The notes: a model not told the origin generated them from the sequence alone. Positions 45,856 through 56,315 are shown, counted from the stretch's first letter. The stretch is DNA of 64,000 nucleotides from Sphingobacteriaceae bacterium DW12 (GCA_000783305.1 JROE01000009.1:62001-126000); one strand, 5' to 3'. Program-made: numbers and translations.

Positions 45856-45882
45856 CAAATTTAGTCCACAATTATAATGCAA
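45856..45882 (-). promoter_or_regulatory. Promoter of the second susC gene
   Basis: On the minus strand TTG, a 16-nt spacer and TAAATTTG. The -7 element is a full consensus match; the spacer is a little short. Confidence 0.6.
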
Positions 45883-46200
45883 TTGAAACTGTTAAGAAAA
45901 TGTTAACTAAACGAAAACGATTGCGTAAAATGTACACTCTTGATTTTTAGCTCAAAATGCTTAATTATTTTAGATACAATAGAAATAAAAATTAGCAAAA
46001 TAAACTGTTAATCAACATGTTATAACATATTTTAGAAATAAAATCTGTTGTTACAATCTAATTGCCATTAGAAATGGCTACTAAATAAACTGAAATACCA
46101 CTGTTATTCAAAATAATATATTGATATAATATAAATTCACGTTTACTAAACCGTATTAGAGTAAAAAATGTAGCCTTTCAAAAAAGACGATGTCATGAAA
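45883..46200. other. AT-rich intergenic stretch
   Basis: Very AT-rich spacer between the susC promoter and the tRNA terminators, with many short A/T runs. No gene, repeat family or protein-binding palindrome is supported. Confidence 0.5.
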
Positions 46201-46233
46201 ACAAAAAAAAGACTTTGCATATTAGCAAAGTCT
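46201..46233 (-). terminator. Second terminator after the tRNA-fMet pair
   Basis: A 9-bp stem (AGACTTTGC / GCAAAGTCT) with eight T residues following on the minus strand, a back-up to the terminator next to the tRNA. Confidence 0.8.
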
Positions 46234-46267
46234 AGTTAGCCCCGTGAACATGGTGGAAAATTTGGTT

Positions 46268-46302
46268 AAAAAAAAAGCCTCAGTTCGTAAACTGAAGCTT
46301 TG
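46268..46302 (-). terminator. Terminator immediately after the tRNA-fMet pair
   Basis: A stem of about 11 bp with one mismatch (AAGCTTCAGTT / AACTGAGGCTT on the minus strand) followed by nine T residues, starting about 7 nt after the 3' end of the downstream tRNA. Confidence 0.85.
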
Positions 46303-46308
46303 ACTAAG

Positions 46309-46380
<72 letters not shown>

Positions 46381-46428
46381 ATATGCGATAAATTTCTTTG
46401 GGTCAGCACTATTCGCTAACCCTTTTAG

Positions 46429-46500
<72 letters not shown>

Positions 46501-46616
46501 ATATATTTTTATTTCAAAATTGGCTTTTTACTAGCTAAAACCAATATAACTTCCTTCCTTATTGGAGCACAAAGATATATTTTGTTTCTTTGTATTCCTA
46601 ATTTAATTTAAAAAAA

Positions 46617-47495
46617 ATGTCGCACAAAGCAGGTTTTGTAAGTATCATTGGTAAGCCAAACGCAGGTAAGTCCACGCTAATGAACGCTTTAGTAGGTGAA
46701 AAAATGTCAATCATTACACCGAAAGCTCAAACAACGAGACACCGAATCATTGGTATTGTTAACGATGAAGACCACCAAATTGTCTTTTCGGACACCCCGG
46801 GAGTCATAAAACCCAACTATTCCCTTCAAGAATCTATGATGAACTTCGTTCAAGGATCCTTGATCGATGCTGATATTATTCTTTTCGTGACAGACATCAA
46901 TGAAAAATATGATGAAAATGATGTCATCGAAAAACTTAAAAAAACATCCTCTCCTGTAGCTGTATTAATTAACAAAATAGACAAATCAACCGAGGAAGAT
47001 GTTAAAAATAAGATTGAGTTTTGGAAAGAGACACTTAATCCCGAAGCAATTTTTGCTATCTCAGCTTTGCTCAATCACAATGTAATGGCCATCATGCAAT
47101 ATATTAAAGATAGGTTGCCAGAACATGCCCCTTACTATGAAAAAGACGAACTCACAGACAAGTCTATGCGATTCTTTGTTTCAGAAATGATTCGTGAAAA
47201 AATCTTTAAGCTATACGATAAAGAAATCCCATACAGTACAGAAGTAATTATCACTTCTTATAAAGAAGAGCCTAAAATCACCCGAATAGCTGCAGAAATA
47301 ATTGTAGAACGTGATTCCCAAAAAAACATCCTTATTGGCACAGCAGGCTCCATGATCAAAAAAGTGGGAACCTATGCGCGAAAGGATATTGAAGAATTTA
47401 TTGATGGAAAAGTTTTCTTGGAAATATTTGTCAAAGTAATCCCCGATTGGAGAAGCAAGAAAAACTACTTAAAACGATTTGGATACGACGATTAG
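46617..47495 (+). CDS. era: GTPase Era
   Basis: Essential GTPase that binds the 3' end of 16S rRNA during 30S assembly. The P-loop GKPNAGKST is at residues 12-20; SDTPG (G3) and NKID (G4) follow; the C-terminal KH domain contains ILIGTAGSMIKKVGTYARKD. 292 residues, normal length. The gene starts 116 nt after the second tRNA-fMet, in divergent orientation. Confidence 0.97.
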   Translation: MSHKAGFVSIIGKPNAGKSTLMNALVGEKMSIITPKAQTTRHRIIGIVNDEDHQIVFSDTPGVIKPNYSLQESMMNFVQGSLIDADIILFVTDINEKYDENDVIEKLKKTSSPVAVLINKIDKSTEEDVKNKIEFWKETLNPEAIFAISALLNHNVMAIMQYIKDRLPEHAPYYEKDELTDKSMRFFVSEMIREKIFKLYDKEIPYSTEVIITSYKEEPKITRIAAEIIVERDSQKNILIGTAGSMIKKVGTYARKDIEEFIDGKVFLEIFVKVIPDWRSKKNYLKRFGYDD

Positions 47496-47573
47496 GATTA
47501 AAGGAGAGATTTTTGGCTATATAAAAAATTTCTTAGACATTATATCTCGATACTGCTATCGAAACACCTTAGA

Positions 47574-49370
47574 TTAACTAAAATACTCACGAAGTGCTTT
47601 TACCTGTTTCAGGTTGAGCACTTTTTTTAGGTCTTCATCACTCGCCTCTTTGACTTTCTTCACCGATTTAAATGTCTGCAACAACTTATCTACAGATGTC
47701 TTACCTATCCCGGGAATATTTTCCAACTCGGACACGAATGTCTTTCTACTTCGCTGGTTACGGTGAAAGGTAATCCCAAAACGATGGGCTTCATCGCGCA
47801 AATGTTGGATAATCTTGAGAGTCTCTGATTTTTTATCCAAATAAAGAGGGTACTGATCACCAGGATAGTAGAGTTCCTCTAAGCGTTTGGCAATACCGAT
47901 GACGGTTACATTTTTTTCGATGCCGAGCAATCGAAGACTCTTCAACGCTGCCCCCAATTGTCCCTTACCCCCATCTATAATAATCAACTGAGGCAAAGGT
48001 TGATCCTCGTCCAAAAGTCGCCTATACCGTCTGAAAACAGCCTCCTCCATCGTCGCAAAATCGTTAGGCCCCACCACAGTCTTTACATTGAAGTGGCGAT
48101 AATCCTTCTTGGAAGGCTTAGCATCTTTAAACACTACGATAGCAGATACGGGATAGTTACCTTGAATATTGGAGTTATCAAAACATTCGATATGCTGGGG
48201 AGGTACATTCATCCGTAAATCCTTCTGCATTTGGGACAATATACGTTCGGTCTTAAGGTCCGGATTCAGCCGCTCATAGTGCAAGAGACGCTCTTTCTTG
48301 AAGTACGCTACATTCTTAAGAGACAAATCCAATAGCTTGCGCTTCTCCCCTAATTTAGGGACTGTGAAGCGCATATTCTCATTCCCTTCTATATCCATAT
48401 CGAATGGAACGATAAGCTCTTTGGAGGTACTGTTAAAGCGTCCTCTAATCTCCGGAATAGCCAAAGCAAGCAATTCGGTCTCTGTCTCGTCTAGCCTGCG
48501 CTTCATCTCCAATGTCTGGGTCTGGATGATGACACCATTCATGACTTTCAAGAAATTAACAAAGGCATAATTATCATCTGAAGCGATGCTGAATACATCC
48601 ACATTACTAATCGATGAACTGACGACTGTAGACTTACTTTGATAATAATCCAACTTATCCAGCTTGGACTTAAGCGCATGTGCTACTTCAAAGTTCAATG
48701 CCTGGACTGCTCCACTGATTTGTTCCTTTAGTCGATTGGTTACCACAGCAATCTTACCATTCAAGATATCTTTGATATCACTCAGATTCTGATCGTAATC
48801 TTCTTCTGACTGATAACCTTCACAAGGGCCCTTACAATTGCCAATCTGATATTCTAGACACACTTTAAATTTACCTGTTCGGATATTCTCAGGTGTCAAA
48901 GACAGATTACAGGTACGTAAGGGGAAGAGTTCACGGATAACATCTAAAACCGTATGCATCATCCCGACTGATGCATAGGGACCAAAATAGCGGGAACCGT
49001 CCTTAATATACTTTCGAGTCCAAAACACACGTGGAAAACGCTCATGCTTAATCACAATCCAAGGGTAGGTCTTGTCATCTTTAAGCATGACATTATACTT
49101 GGGCTTGTGTTTTTTAATCAAGTTATTTTCTAGCAGCCAAGCATCGATTTCGGTGTCAACTATGGTGAATTGGATACGGTTGATTTTACGAACGAGCACC
49201 CTCGTCTTTCCGCTCAACTGATTATCGTTGATAAAATAGGATCCGACGCGATTGCGCAAATCTTTGGCCTTACCAATATAGATAAGCTCACCCTCCTTAT
49301 CAAAATATTGATAGACTCCCGGCTTGTGCGGGATCCGTTTCAGTTCCTGTTTATAATCAAAAGTATCCAT
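47574..49370 (-). CDS. uvrC: Excinuclease ABC subunit C
   Basis: Nucleotide-excision repair endonuclease making the 3' and 5' incisions with UvrB. From the N-terminus: a GIY-YIG domain (PGVYQYFDKEGELIYIGKAK), a UvrB-interacting UVR coiled region (about 200-240), an RNase-H-like nuclease domain (ECFDNSNIQG and LIIIDGGKGQL), and a helix-hairpin-helix pair (LENIPGIGKTSVDKLL). 598 residues from the ATG at 49370, chosen because homologues start at MDTFDYK. It follows the PBP1A gene on the same strand with a hairpin in the gap. Confidence 0.96.
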   Translation of the reverse strand: MDTFDYKQELKRIPHKPGVYQYFDKEGELIYIGKAKDLRNRVGSYFINDNQLSGKTRVLVRKINRIQFTIVDTEIDAWLLENNLIKKHKPKYNVMLKDDKTYPWIVIKHERFPRVFWTRKYIKDGSRYFGPYASVGMMHTVLDVIRELFPLRTCNLSLTPENIRTGKFKVCLEYQIGNCKGPCEGYQSEEDYDQNLSDIKDILNGKIAVVTNRLKEQISGAVQALNFEVAHALKSKLDKLDYYQSKSTVVSSSISNVDVFSIASDDNYAFVNFLKVMNGVIIQTQTLEMKRRLDETETELLALAIPEIRGRFNSTSKELIVPFDMDIEGNENMRFTVPKLGEKRKLLDLSLKNVAYFKKERLLHYERLNPDLKTERILSQMQKDLRMNVPPQHIECFDNSNIQGNYPVSAIVVFKDAKPSKKDYRHFNVKTVVGPNDFATMEEAVFRRYRRLLDEDQPLPQLIIIDGGKGQLGAALKSLRLLGIEKNVTVIGIAKRLEELYYPGDQYPLYLDKKSETLKIIQHLRDEAHRFGITFHRNQRSRKTFVSELENIPGIGKTSVDKLLQTFKSVKKVKEASDEDLKKVLNLKQVKALREYFS

Positions 49371-49383
49371 TGAAAACAACTGT

Positions 49384-49421
49384 GCCAGTCATTAAATTGC
49401 TAACTGAATTTAATGACTGGC
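49384..49421 (-). terminator. Perfect 15-bp hairpin between the PBP1A and uvrC genes
   Basis: GCCAGTCATTAAATT and its exact complement around an 8-nt loop. On the minus strand it is followed by a weak U-tract (GTTGTTTT) and then the uvrC start 13 nt away, so it may be an inefficient terminator or an mRNA structure controlling uvrC. Confidence 0.55.
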
Positions 49422-49441
49422 ATCTTGCATATTCTTTTATT

Positions 49442-51685
49442 CTAAAACCCTAATCTATCATCATCCAAATTCTCGTCCGTTGCCGGTCCAGTCCCATTGA
49501 ATGGTGCATATTTACTACAATCAATTTCTTTGGTCAATCCTCCAGATGGCAATGGAAAATCTTCCTTGGTATAATTCAGCTGGCTATCGCCATAAATTTT
49601 TTGCATATAGTAGGCAAATACAGGCATAGCAGCACGAGCCCCTTGCCCTTCATTGGTACTGTAAAAGCTAATACCACGATCCTCTGCACCTGTCCATACA
49701 CCTGTAACCAATTGCGGAGTCACACCGATAAACCACGCATCAGAGTTATCATTTGTCGTACCGGTCTTTCCTCCTATCGGATAGTTCAATTTATAAAACC
49801 ACTTGATACGCGTAGCCGTACCCCCATCTACCACCCCCTTCAACATATTCACCATGATATAGGCCGTTTCACTGTTTAGCGCTTTAACAACCTTTGGTGC
49901 TTTTTCATAGATAGTTGTGCCATTCTTATCCTCTATCCGCATAATCATTGTAGGCTCTACCCACGTCCCACTGTTCACGAAAGCTGAATAAGCTCCTACC
50001 ATATCAAATACCGAAGCATCATAAGCCCCTAATGAAATGGATGGGTAGGCTGGGATATTGGTCGTGACGCCCATTTTCTTCGTCAAATTGGCTACAGATG
50101 TAGCTCCGACTTCATTTATCAAATAGGCTGTAGCATAATTTTGGGAGTAAGCCAATGCCTTTTTCAACGTAATAGGATCTCCTCCTTGCACGGTCCCTCT
50201 AGGTGTCCAATTACCATAGGTCTGTTGATGATTGGGCACGGTATAACAAGGAGAATACCCATTATCGATGGCTACAGCATAGGTAAATGGCTTAGCAGTA
50301 GACCCCACCTGACGTGTCCCGAGCTTAACCTGATCATACTTAAAGTGCTCAAAATCTATCCCTCCTACCCAAGCTTTAATATGTCCTGTCTGTGGTTCCA
50401 TAGACATCATCGCATTGCGCAAGAAGAGCTTGTTGTATTTGATAGAATCCATCGGGGTCATGACGGTATCTACACTACCTTTCCAGGTAAATACATTCAT
50501 CGGAACTTTGGTATTAAAAGCTTTTTTAATATCCTCTTCGGAGGCCCCTTGCTCTTTCATCACCCTATAACGATCTGAGCGCTTCATCCCTGACACCAAT
50601 AATTGTGCATTCTTACCCGAGAACGGCGTGCGCCCCTTCCATTGTCGATCAAAACTGGCCTGCAACTCGCGCATGGCTTTCTTTTGTGCATCCTCGGCAT
50701 ACTGTTGCATCGTATAGTTGAGAGTCGAATAAATTTTTAGACCATCACGATCCAAATCATATGGTGTACCATCGGCTTTGGTGATGGACAATCTGGCAAA
50801 CTCCTTTTTTATCTCCTCTTTGAGCACAGCTCTAAAGTAAGGAGCCAATCCTTCACCATAATTAGAGATTCTTAATTTTAATCCCAATGGCTTAGCGGCG
50901 CTTTCTGCTTCCTCTGCTTGGGTGATGAAATTTTCGTTGTACATATTATCCAAGACCGTATTTCGCCTAGAGATGGCACGCTCTGGGTATCGAATAGGCG
51001 AATATGCTCCAGGCCCCTTCAGCATGCCCACTAGCAAAGCTGCCTGCTCAGCAGTCAACTTATCAGGAGTAGTATTGAAATAAGTCCGAGCCGCTGATTT
51101 AATACCAAAGGTATTATAGGCACCAAAGTCTACGGTATTGAAATACATAGTGATGATTTCTTCTTTGGTATAATTTCGTTCAAGACGAACCGCCGTCACC
51201 CATTCTTGAAACTTTTGGAAGATTCGCTTAGAGAAGCTTTTAGCTCGTCCATCAGAGAATAGGTTCAATGCCAATTGTTGTGTAATAGTACTTCCGCCCT
51301 GCTTATTGCCCGTCATGGTGTGAAAAATCACAGTCATAGTACGCCAATAGTCAATACCCGAATGTTTATAGAATCGCTTGTCTTCGGTAGATACCAAAGC
51401 CTGTACTAAATAGGGGGACAATTCACTATACTTGACATTTGAACGATTTTGCACATAATATGTACCTAACACCTTGTTGTCCTCAGTCAATACTTCCGAA
51501 GCGAGGTTGCTCTTAGGATTTTCGAGGTCTTGAAACGACGGCAGCTTTCCGAACACCCCAAGCCTAACACTTAAGATAAACAAAAAACCGAACAGTACAC
51601 ACGCGATAATGATTTTCCAAAAATTGACCGTATACCGTTTAATATCCTCCTCTGTCAGTTTACTTTGTTTTGATACTCTCTTCAT
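49442..51685 (-). CDS. Bifunctional penicillin-binding protein 1A type (transglycosylase/transpeptidase)
   Basis: A 747-residue class A PBP. The N-terminal membrane anchor is about residues 22-42. The glycosyltransferase-51 domain has the catalytic Glu in VSTEDKRFYKHSG (E101) and GGSTITQQL near 130-139. The transpeptidase domain has the active-site Ser in GSTAKPF (S462, K465), SQN, and KTGT in GGKTGTTNDNSDAWF. It polymerises and cross-links peptidoglycan from the inner membrane. It lies 23 nt after the PorW/SprE-like gene, so the two are likely co-transcribed. Confidence 0.94.
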   Translation of the reverse strand: MKRVSKQSKLTEEDIKRYTVNFWKIIIACVLFGFLFILSVRLGVFGKLPSFQDLENPKSNLASEVLTEDNKVLGTYYVQNRSNVKYSELSPYLVQALVSTEDKRFYKHSGIDYWRTMTVIFHTMTGNKQGGSTITQQLALNLFSDGRAKSFSKRIFQKFQEWVTAVRLERNYTKEEIITMYFNTVDFGAYNTFGIKSAARTYFNTTPDKLTAEQAALLVGMLKGPGAYSPIRYPERAISRRNTVLDNMYNENFITQAEEAESAAKPLGLKLRISNYGEGLAPYFRAVLKEEIKKEFARLSITKADGTPYDLDRDGLKIYSTLNYTMQQYAEDAQKKAMRELQASFDRQWKGRTPFSGKNAQLLVSGMKRSDRYRVMKEQGASEEDIKKAFNTKVPMNVFTWKGSVDTVMTPMDSIKYNKLFLRNAMMSMEPQTGHIKAWVGGIDFEHFKYDQVKLGTRQVGSTAKPFTYAVAIDNGYSPCYTVPNHQQTYGNWTPRGTVQGGDPITLKKALAYSQNYATAYLINEVGATSVANLTKKMGVTTNIPAYPSISLGAYDASVFDMVGAYSAFVNSGTWVEPTMIMRIEDKNGTTIYEKAPKVVKALNSETAYIMVNMLKGVVDGGTATRIKWFYKLNYPIGGKTGTTNDNSDAWFIGVTPQLVTGVWTGAEDRGISFYSTNEGQGARAAMPVFAYYMQKIYGDSQLNYTKEDFPLPSGGLTKEIDCSKYAPFNGTGPATDENLDDDRLGF

Positions 51686-51708
51686 TTTAATATTTCAATA
51701 GTTGACAC

Positions 51709-54700
51709 CTATTGCTCAGAATAAACCTTTTGATAATTTTTAATCTGAATACCATCAGTTAACGTGCCAATTGTCTCTTTTGTCGCTACAAAAGTATTAT
51801 AAATTTCGGCAGGTACCTTCATAATATCGCTCATCAACGGTGAAATTCTAGCTTCGTAGGTCTTAACTTCTTCATATGTATGGAATGGACCCACAAAAAT
51901 CAGTTGGTTTTCACCGTTTATATTTCTAAGGATGTGTTCTATTTTTGCCTGTGCGTATCGAGTTCTGTTGAACTGACCTATTCCGTATCGGGTAGGCGCG
52001 AGGTTAACAGAAGGACTTTCAACATTGATCACATAGAAATAAACACCTTTATCTGGAAGCAGTTCCTTGTCACGATAATCGTTGGGCCCCAAATCAATCT
52101 TTGCTTGACCCGGTGTAATATTCAATCCTTTAAGCTCCACATTGGCATTCACTTCGCCGTTTACACCTATGTTGGATTTGGCATCACCTTTTGTCAACTC
52201 GCCAGCCTGTAGCTTCTCAATCTCCTTTACCTTCTCTTCCACTTTAGCAACGACCTCCTCCTTTTTTACCGGCTCTTCCTTTTTTATAGGTTCCACTTTC
52301 TCTACAACTTTCTTCTCTTCCACTTTCGCAACGACCTTTTCTTTAGGCTTCTCCTTTTCTGGTATCTTTTTGGTAGGCAGGGCAATTCCAGTCCGATAAT
52401 CTCCATTAATGGACAATGCTGGCCACTCAGTCATCGAAGGTTCATCAACAAAGGCAATCCGATCACTTTTAATATCCTGTAACGCATTTACACGGGTATC
52501 AAACATAGTTGGATTGTTTTGGACAAAGAGTAGATTCTCTTTAGCAAGTGGTGTAACGAGACTATCTTTAGGAAAATCCAACACGATTTTATCTAAAGAT
52601 TTCACAAAATCATCCACCCGGCCCACACGACCTACGGCAAGGGATTGGAGGTATCTCAACTGCGCCACAATACTTTGTTTATCCTCTGTATGTTGGAGTT
52701 CTTCATCCACCTGTTGAATCACGGCAACATGGTCACCGTTGGCGTACAATTCGAAAATCCTTGCATACGCCTTGTCCAGTGTTTCCTTATCACGTTTCAC
52801 TTTGTCCAAATAATAAGGGTCCTGAGCGACGTGTGCATGTATGGTATTTGGAAACATTTGTATCAATTTTTCCTTATATGCCAATGATTTGGACTTATCA
52901 ATACCATCGTACATCCGATACAGCGAAAAATAAACTTCTGCAGCTGCAGCTGAACTTGGGTATCGGGCTAGAAAATTTTCATAAGCTATTATCGCCTCCG
53001 TTGGATCTTGGGTATAATCCCTGTAGATATTTCCTATTTTAATCAAGTCGTCATGAACGATCTGGTGGATGGAATCGTAAGCGATTTGATTTTGGGGGAT
53101 TGCTATCTCATATCTTTCTTTTGCCTGAGCTAGCCACGCCTCTTGATCAAACTCTTCAACCTTCTTATCTTTTTTATCTTTCGCGATAGAGGAATCTTGC
53201 GCTATCTGCTCCGTATTGGCGGCTACTTCCAAGGCAGATGATTGACTATAACGCCAATTGTCGTTCAATTGCCGATTACCCCACCTTCTTTTGAATTCGG
53301 CATTCCCCAACAATATGGCATCCTGATTATTGAAATAGAATTTATTATCAGCGTAGCTGGCATTATTGACCTGAAAATCATTCAGATTGGTCCTTCTGTA
53401 AGCGTTATCAACCACCTTCTTTCCCCTCTTCTCCTGCTTCTTTTGTTGCTCAATCTGCAACAATTTCGCCTGAAGACTTTTATCCCCATATTCATGGAGT
53501 TTGAGCTCTAGGTCAGATGCATTTAATGCCGCTAACCCTAAGATAGTATCCTGCCAAGCCACTTCCTCAAACACCTGCGTCAAATCCTTCATATAGATTA
53601 GCTTCCGCCTCAAGTGATCGACATTCGTATAGTCGGCAGGTAAAACAGTAGCGACACTATCATAATAATTTTGGGCCATTCGATATTCTTTATTATGAAA
53701 ATAATGATCGGCCATGGTCAAATAGGTCTCTGTAGTTTGATATTGACTCGGGGTCAACTGCTGTAATGATTTTCGGTAATAGGCAAGAGCCTCGTCAATC
53801 TTACCTTCGGCATAATAGATATTCCCAATTTCATAGTATATCTGATCCTTATAATCGACATTCTTACCGTCTTTCAACATTTTTTTCAACGGTTTAATTC
53901 GAGCATCTATCCCCGTTCCCTTCTCTCCTTGTAAAAAAGCTGCCTGCAAATCTGCCTCAAAGGCCATGTCATAAGAAACGTTACTTTTTGCAATCTTTGA
54001 AAAATACTTATAGGATTTCTCCTTTTCTCCGCTTTCCTTATACAACTGCGCCAGTAAGAACGTCCACCTCAATCTATCGACTCTACTTTTCGTTGATTCT
54101 GAAGACAACTCTAAATAAGGAATCGCCTCTAGAACCTTACCATTTCGGACAAGAAAATTGGCCTTTGCGGCATTGACCAGTGCTCGGTTGGCCTCACTAT
54201 CGTCCAAGAACATAAAGGCTGAATCTACGGCGGCAGATGCTTGTGGAAGTCGGCCTATCTGCAAAAGAGCTCTCGACTTCCATGCGTAGGCTACGGGCTT
54301 ATATTCGGGCTGAGTCTCCGAACTTTTCTTTAAATATTCGAAATATTCAGCAGCGGTGTAATATGATCCTTTGAAATAATTGGCTTTACCAACAATGAGA
54401 TATGCCTCGTTAATATATTTACTTTCCTGCTTATTATTGATAATCTTATACGCTTTTTGAACAAGAGAATCCATCAATTGGTGTGGATCGCCCTGTGCAG
54501 TAGGCTCATCAAATACCGTAAGCTGAACTTGATAGTTTTCCTTCTTCAGTTTGGCAATAGCTCGCTGCTCATCCTCCATCATACGCTTGGAATTATAGAG
54601 AATGTTGTACTTGGCGGTGAAGTTCTCCAACTTGTTATAAGTCAACTCTTGGCCGTCTTTATCCTTTTGGGTTTTCTTCTGCTTCATTGACTTACAGCCA

Positions 54701-54783
54701 TACAACAAGCCACTGCAAATAAATACAGTGAGAACAACACGAACATAAGATTTCAATTCGAAGCTTTTATTATTGATAATCAT
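51709..54783 (-). CDS. TPR lipoprotein of the PorW/SprE type (type IX secretion)
   Basis: A 1024-residue lipoprotein (lipobox LLYGC, then KSMKQKK). The early segment ENFTAKYNILYNSKRMMEDE is typical of PorW/SprE. TPR units fill residues about 120-390 and 560-760, a K/E/V-rich low-complexity linker spans about 800-860, and the C-terminal domain (VYFYVINVESPSVNLAPTRY ... QLIFVGPFHTYEEVKTYEARI) has an SPOR-like look. Homologues are needed for type IX secretion and gliding. The name is given by resemblance; TPR proteins diverge, so this is probable rather than certain. Confidence 0.75.
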   Translation of the reverse strand: MIINNKSFELKSYVRVVLTVFICSGLLYGCKSMKQKKTQKDKDGQELTYNKLENFTAKYNILYNSKRMMEDEQRAIAKLKKENYQVQLTVFDEPTAQGDPHQLMDSLVQKAYKIINNKQESKYINEAYLIVGKANYFKGSYYTAAEYFEYLKKSSETQPEYKPVAYAWKSRALLQIGRLPQASAAVDSAFMFLDDSEANRALVNAAKANFLVRNGKVLEAIPYLELSSESTKSRVDRLRWTFLLAQLYKESGEKEKSYKYFSKIAKSNVSYDMAFEADLQAAFLQGEKGTGIDARIKPLKKMLKDGKNVDYKDQIYYEIGNIYYAEGKIDEALAYYRKSLQQLTPSQYQTTETYLTMADHYFHNKEYRMAQNYYDSVATVLPADYTNVDHLRRKLIYMKDLTQVFEEVAWQDTILGLAALNASDLELKLHEYGDKSLQAKLLQIEQQKKQEKRGKKVVDNAYRRTNLNDFQVNNASYADNKFYFNNQDAILLGNAEFKRRWGNRQLNDNWRYSQSSALEVAANTEQIAQDSSIAKDKKDKKVEEFDQEAWLAQAKERYEIAIPQNQIAYDSIHQIVHDDLIKIGNIYRDYTQDPTEAIIAYENFLARYPSSAAAAEVYFSLYRMYDGIDKSKSLAYKEKLIQMFPNTIHAHVAQDPYYLDKVKRDKETLDKAYARIFELYANGDHVAVIQQVDEELQHTEDKQSIVAQLRYLQSLAVGRVGRVDDFVKSLDKIVLDFPKDSLVTPLAKENLLFVQNNPTMFDTRVNALQDIKSDRIAFVDEPSMTEWPALSINGDYRTGIALPTKKIPEKEKPKEKVVAKVEEKKVVEKVEPIKKEEPVKKEEVVAKVEEKVKEIEKLQAGELTKGDAKSNIGVNGEVNANVELKGLNITPGQAKIDLGPNDYRDKELLPDKGVYFYVINVESPSVNLAPTRYGIGQFNRTRYAQAKIEHILRNINGENQLIFVGPFHTYEEVKTYEARISPLMSDIMKVPAEIYNTFVATKETIGTLTDGIQIKNYQKVYSEQ

Positions 54784-54843
54784 TTAGCTAACTAAAAATT
54801 TTGGTGATTAAATTTATAGAAAACACATTGCTGCTATATTTAG

Positions 54844-54851
54844 CAAAAATA
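54844..54851 (-). promoter_or_regulatory. -7 element upstream of the PorW/SprE-like gene
   Basis: TATTTTTGC on the minus strand fits the consensus, about 60 nt before the start codon; no good -33 element is visible. Confidence 0.45.
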
Positions 54852-54967
54852 TCATTATTTCCCCACTTTAAGTCTTTTACTTTTCCATAAATCTAAAAAT
54901 TAAATATTTAAGTAGAAAGAACACGACATTTCTTGGCTCCGCTCAGTCCAAACGTGTAGGAGATTGA

Positions 54968-54998
54968 TTTTGTGATTCTAATAAAAGTCTTACCTTTA
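54968..54998 (+). promoter_or_regulatory. Probable promoter of the MFS transporter gene
   Basis: TTTTG, an 18-nt spacer and TACCTTTA (one mismatch to TAnnTTTG). Placement about 12 nt before the ATG at 55011 argues against an upstream start at 54972. Confidence 0.5.
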
Positions 54999-55010
54999 TT
55001 TAATCAACAT

Positions 55011-56237
55011 ATGCAACAACAAAAAAACTCCGGACTACTCTTCATTTTCATTACAGTGGCCATTGATGTTATTGGCTTGGGAATTATTATACCTGTATTA
55101 CCGACATTGATTAAGCAATTAACTGGAGGAACACTTAGCGAAGCCTCAGAATATGGCGGATGGCTGATGTTCAGCTATGCTGTTACGCAATTTGTATTTG
55201 CATCGGTATTGGGCAACCTGAGCGATCGCTATGGTAGACGCCCCGTCTTATTGCTTTCCCTATTAGGTTTCTGCATCAATTACCTACTCATGGGATTGGC
55301 CACATCTATCCTATGGCTGTTTATCGGACGACTTGTAGCTGGCATCACAGGTGCAAGCATGACAGTAGCAGCTGCCTATACTGCGGATATTAGCACTCCT
55401 GATCGAAAGGCTCAAAATTTCGGATTATTAAGTGCCGCATTCGGAATAGGCTTTATCATTGGACCTGTATTGGGTGGATTATTGGGTCAGTATGGCCCAC
55501 GAGTACCGTTCTTTGCTGCAGCGGTGATTAGCTTCCTTAATTTCGCATATGGATACCTCCTCGTTCCAGAATCATTAAAAAAAGAGAACAGAAGACCCTT
55601 CGTGCTGAAAAATGCAAATCCAATTGGAGCATTCAAACATTTTGCCAAGTACCCGTTGATAAAACCGTTAATTGTATGCATATTTCTCATTAATGTGGCG
55701 GCACATGCTGTTCAAAGCACTTGGTCATACTATACAATGGAAAGATATGGCTGGGACGAAAGAATGGTCGGTATATCTATGGGATTTATTGGCGTATTGT
55801 TGGCCGTAGTACAAGCAGGCCTACTCCGCATCATTATTCCTAAATTAGGATTGCCAAAAAGTATTGTAATCGGGTTTGGCCTTTATGTATTTGCATTTCC
55901 AATGATGGCATTCTCTTACGAGCCTTGGATGCTATTCGTAGCGAGTGTCCCTTTCGTATTTGCAGGTATTGGTGGTCCAGCAGTGCAGAGTTTTATCTCC
56001 AACCACACGCCCGATAATGAACAAGGTCAGATTCAAGGCGGGATTACCAGTATTGTAAGCCTAACAGCAATCATCGGACCGCCCTTGATGAGTAATATTT
56101 TTGCTTTTTTCACCAACCACAAGCATCCAACCTATTTTCCGGGAGCTCCATTTCTGATGGCTTCAGCATTGTGCCTTGTGGCTACCATTATTGCAATTAT
56201 CTATTTTAAAAAAAGAAATCAATCTTCTGAATTCTAG
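55011..56237 (+). CDS. MFS transporter of the TCR/Tet drug:H+ antiporter family
   Basis: A 408-residue protein with 12 predicted membrane helices. The start MQQQKNSGLLFIFITVAIDV and IGLGIIIPVLP are characteristic of the TetA-like group. Motif A is GNLSDRYGRRPVLL between helices 2 and 3, and the helix-5 region has GFIIGPVLGGLLG (motif C-like). It probably exports a drug or metabolite in exchange for protons. Homologues of this type are often annotated tetracycline exporters, but the substrate is not evident and there is no tetR-like regulator alongside. Confidence 0.88.
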   Translation: MQQQKNSGLLFIFITVAIDVIGLGIIIPVLPTLIKQLTGGTLSEASEYGGWLMFSYAVTQFVFASVLGNLSDRYGRRPVLLLSLLGFCINYLLMGLATSILWLFIGRLVAGITGASMTVAAAYTADISTPDRKAQNFGLLSAAFGIGFIIGPVLGGLLGQYGPRVPFFAAAVISFLNFAYGYLLVPESLKKENRRPFVLKNANPIGAFKHFAKYPLIKPLIVCIFLINVAAHAVQSTWSYYTMERYGWDERMVGISMGFIGVLLAVVQAGLLRIIIPKLGLPKSIVIGFGLYVFAFPMMAFSYEPWMLFVASVPFVFAGIGGPAVQSFISNHTPDNEQGQIQGGITSIVSLTAIIGPPLMSNIFAFFTNHKHPTYFPGAPFLMASALCLVATIIAIIYFKKRNQSSEF

Positions 56238-56265
56238 CATCAAAAGTCATTTCTTTCAACATAGA

Positions 56266-56298
56266 GCCGATATTGCACATTATGCGTCCAATATCGGC
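56266..56298. terminator. Hairpin between the convergent MFS and ispF genes
   Basis: A 10-bp perfect stem (GCCGATATTG / CAATATCGGC) with a 13-nt loop and a T-rich sequence on the plus side. Likely terminates the MFS gene; weaker for ispF. Confidence 0.6.
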
Positions 56299-56315
56299 AC
56301 TGATTTCTTTTAATG

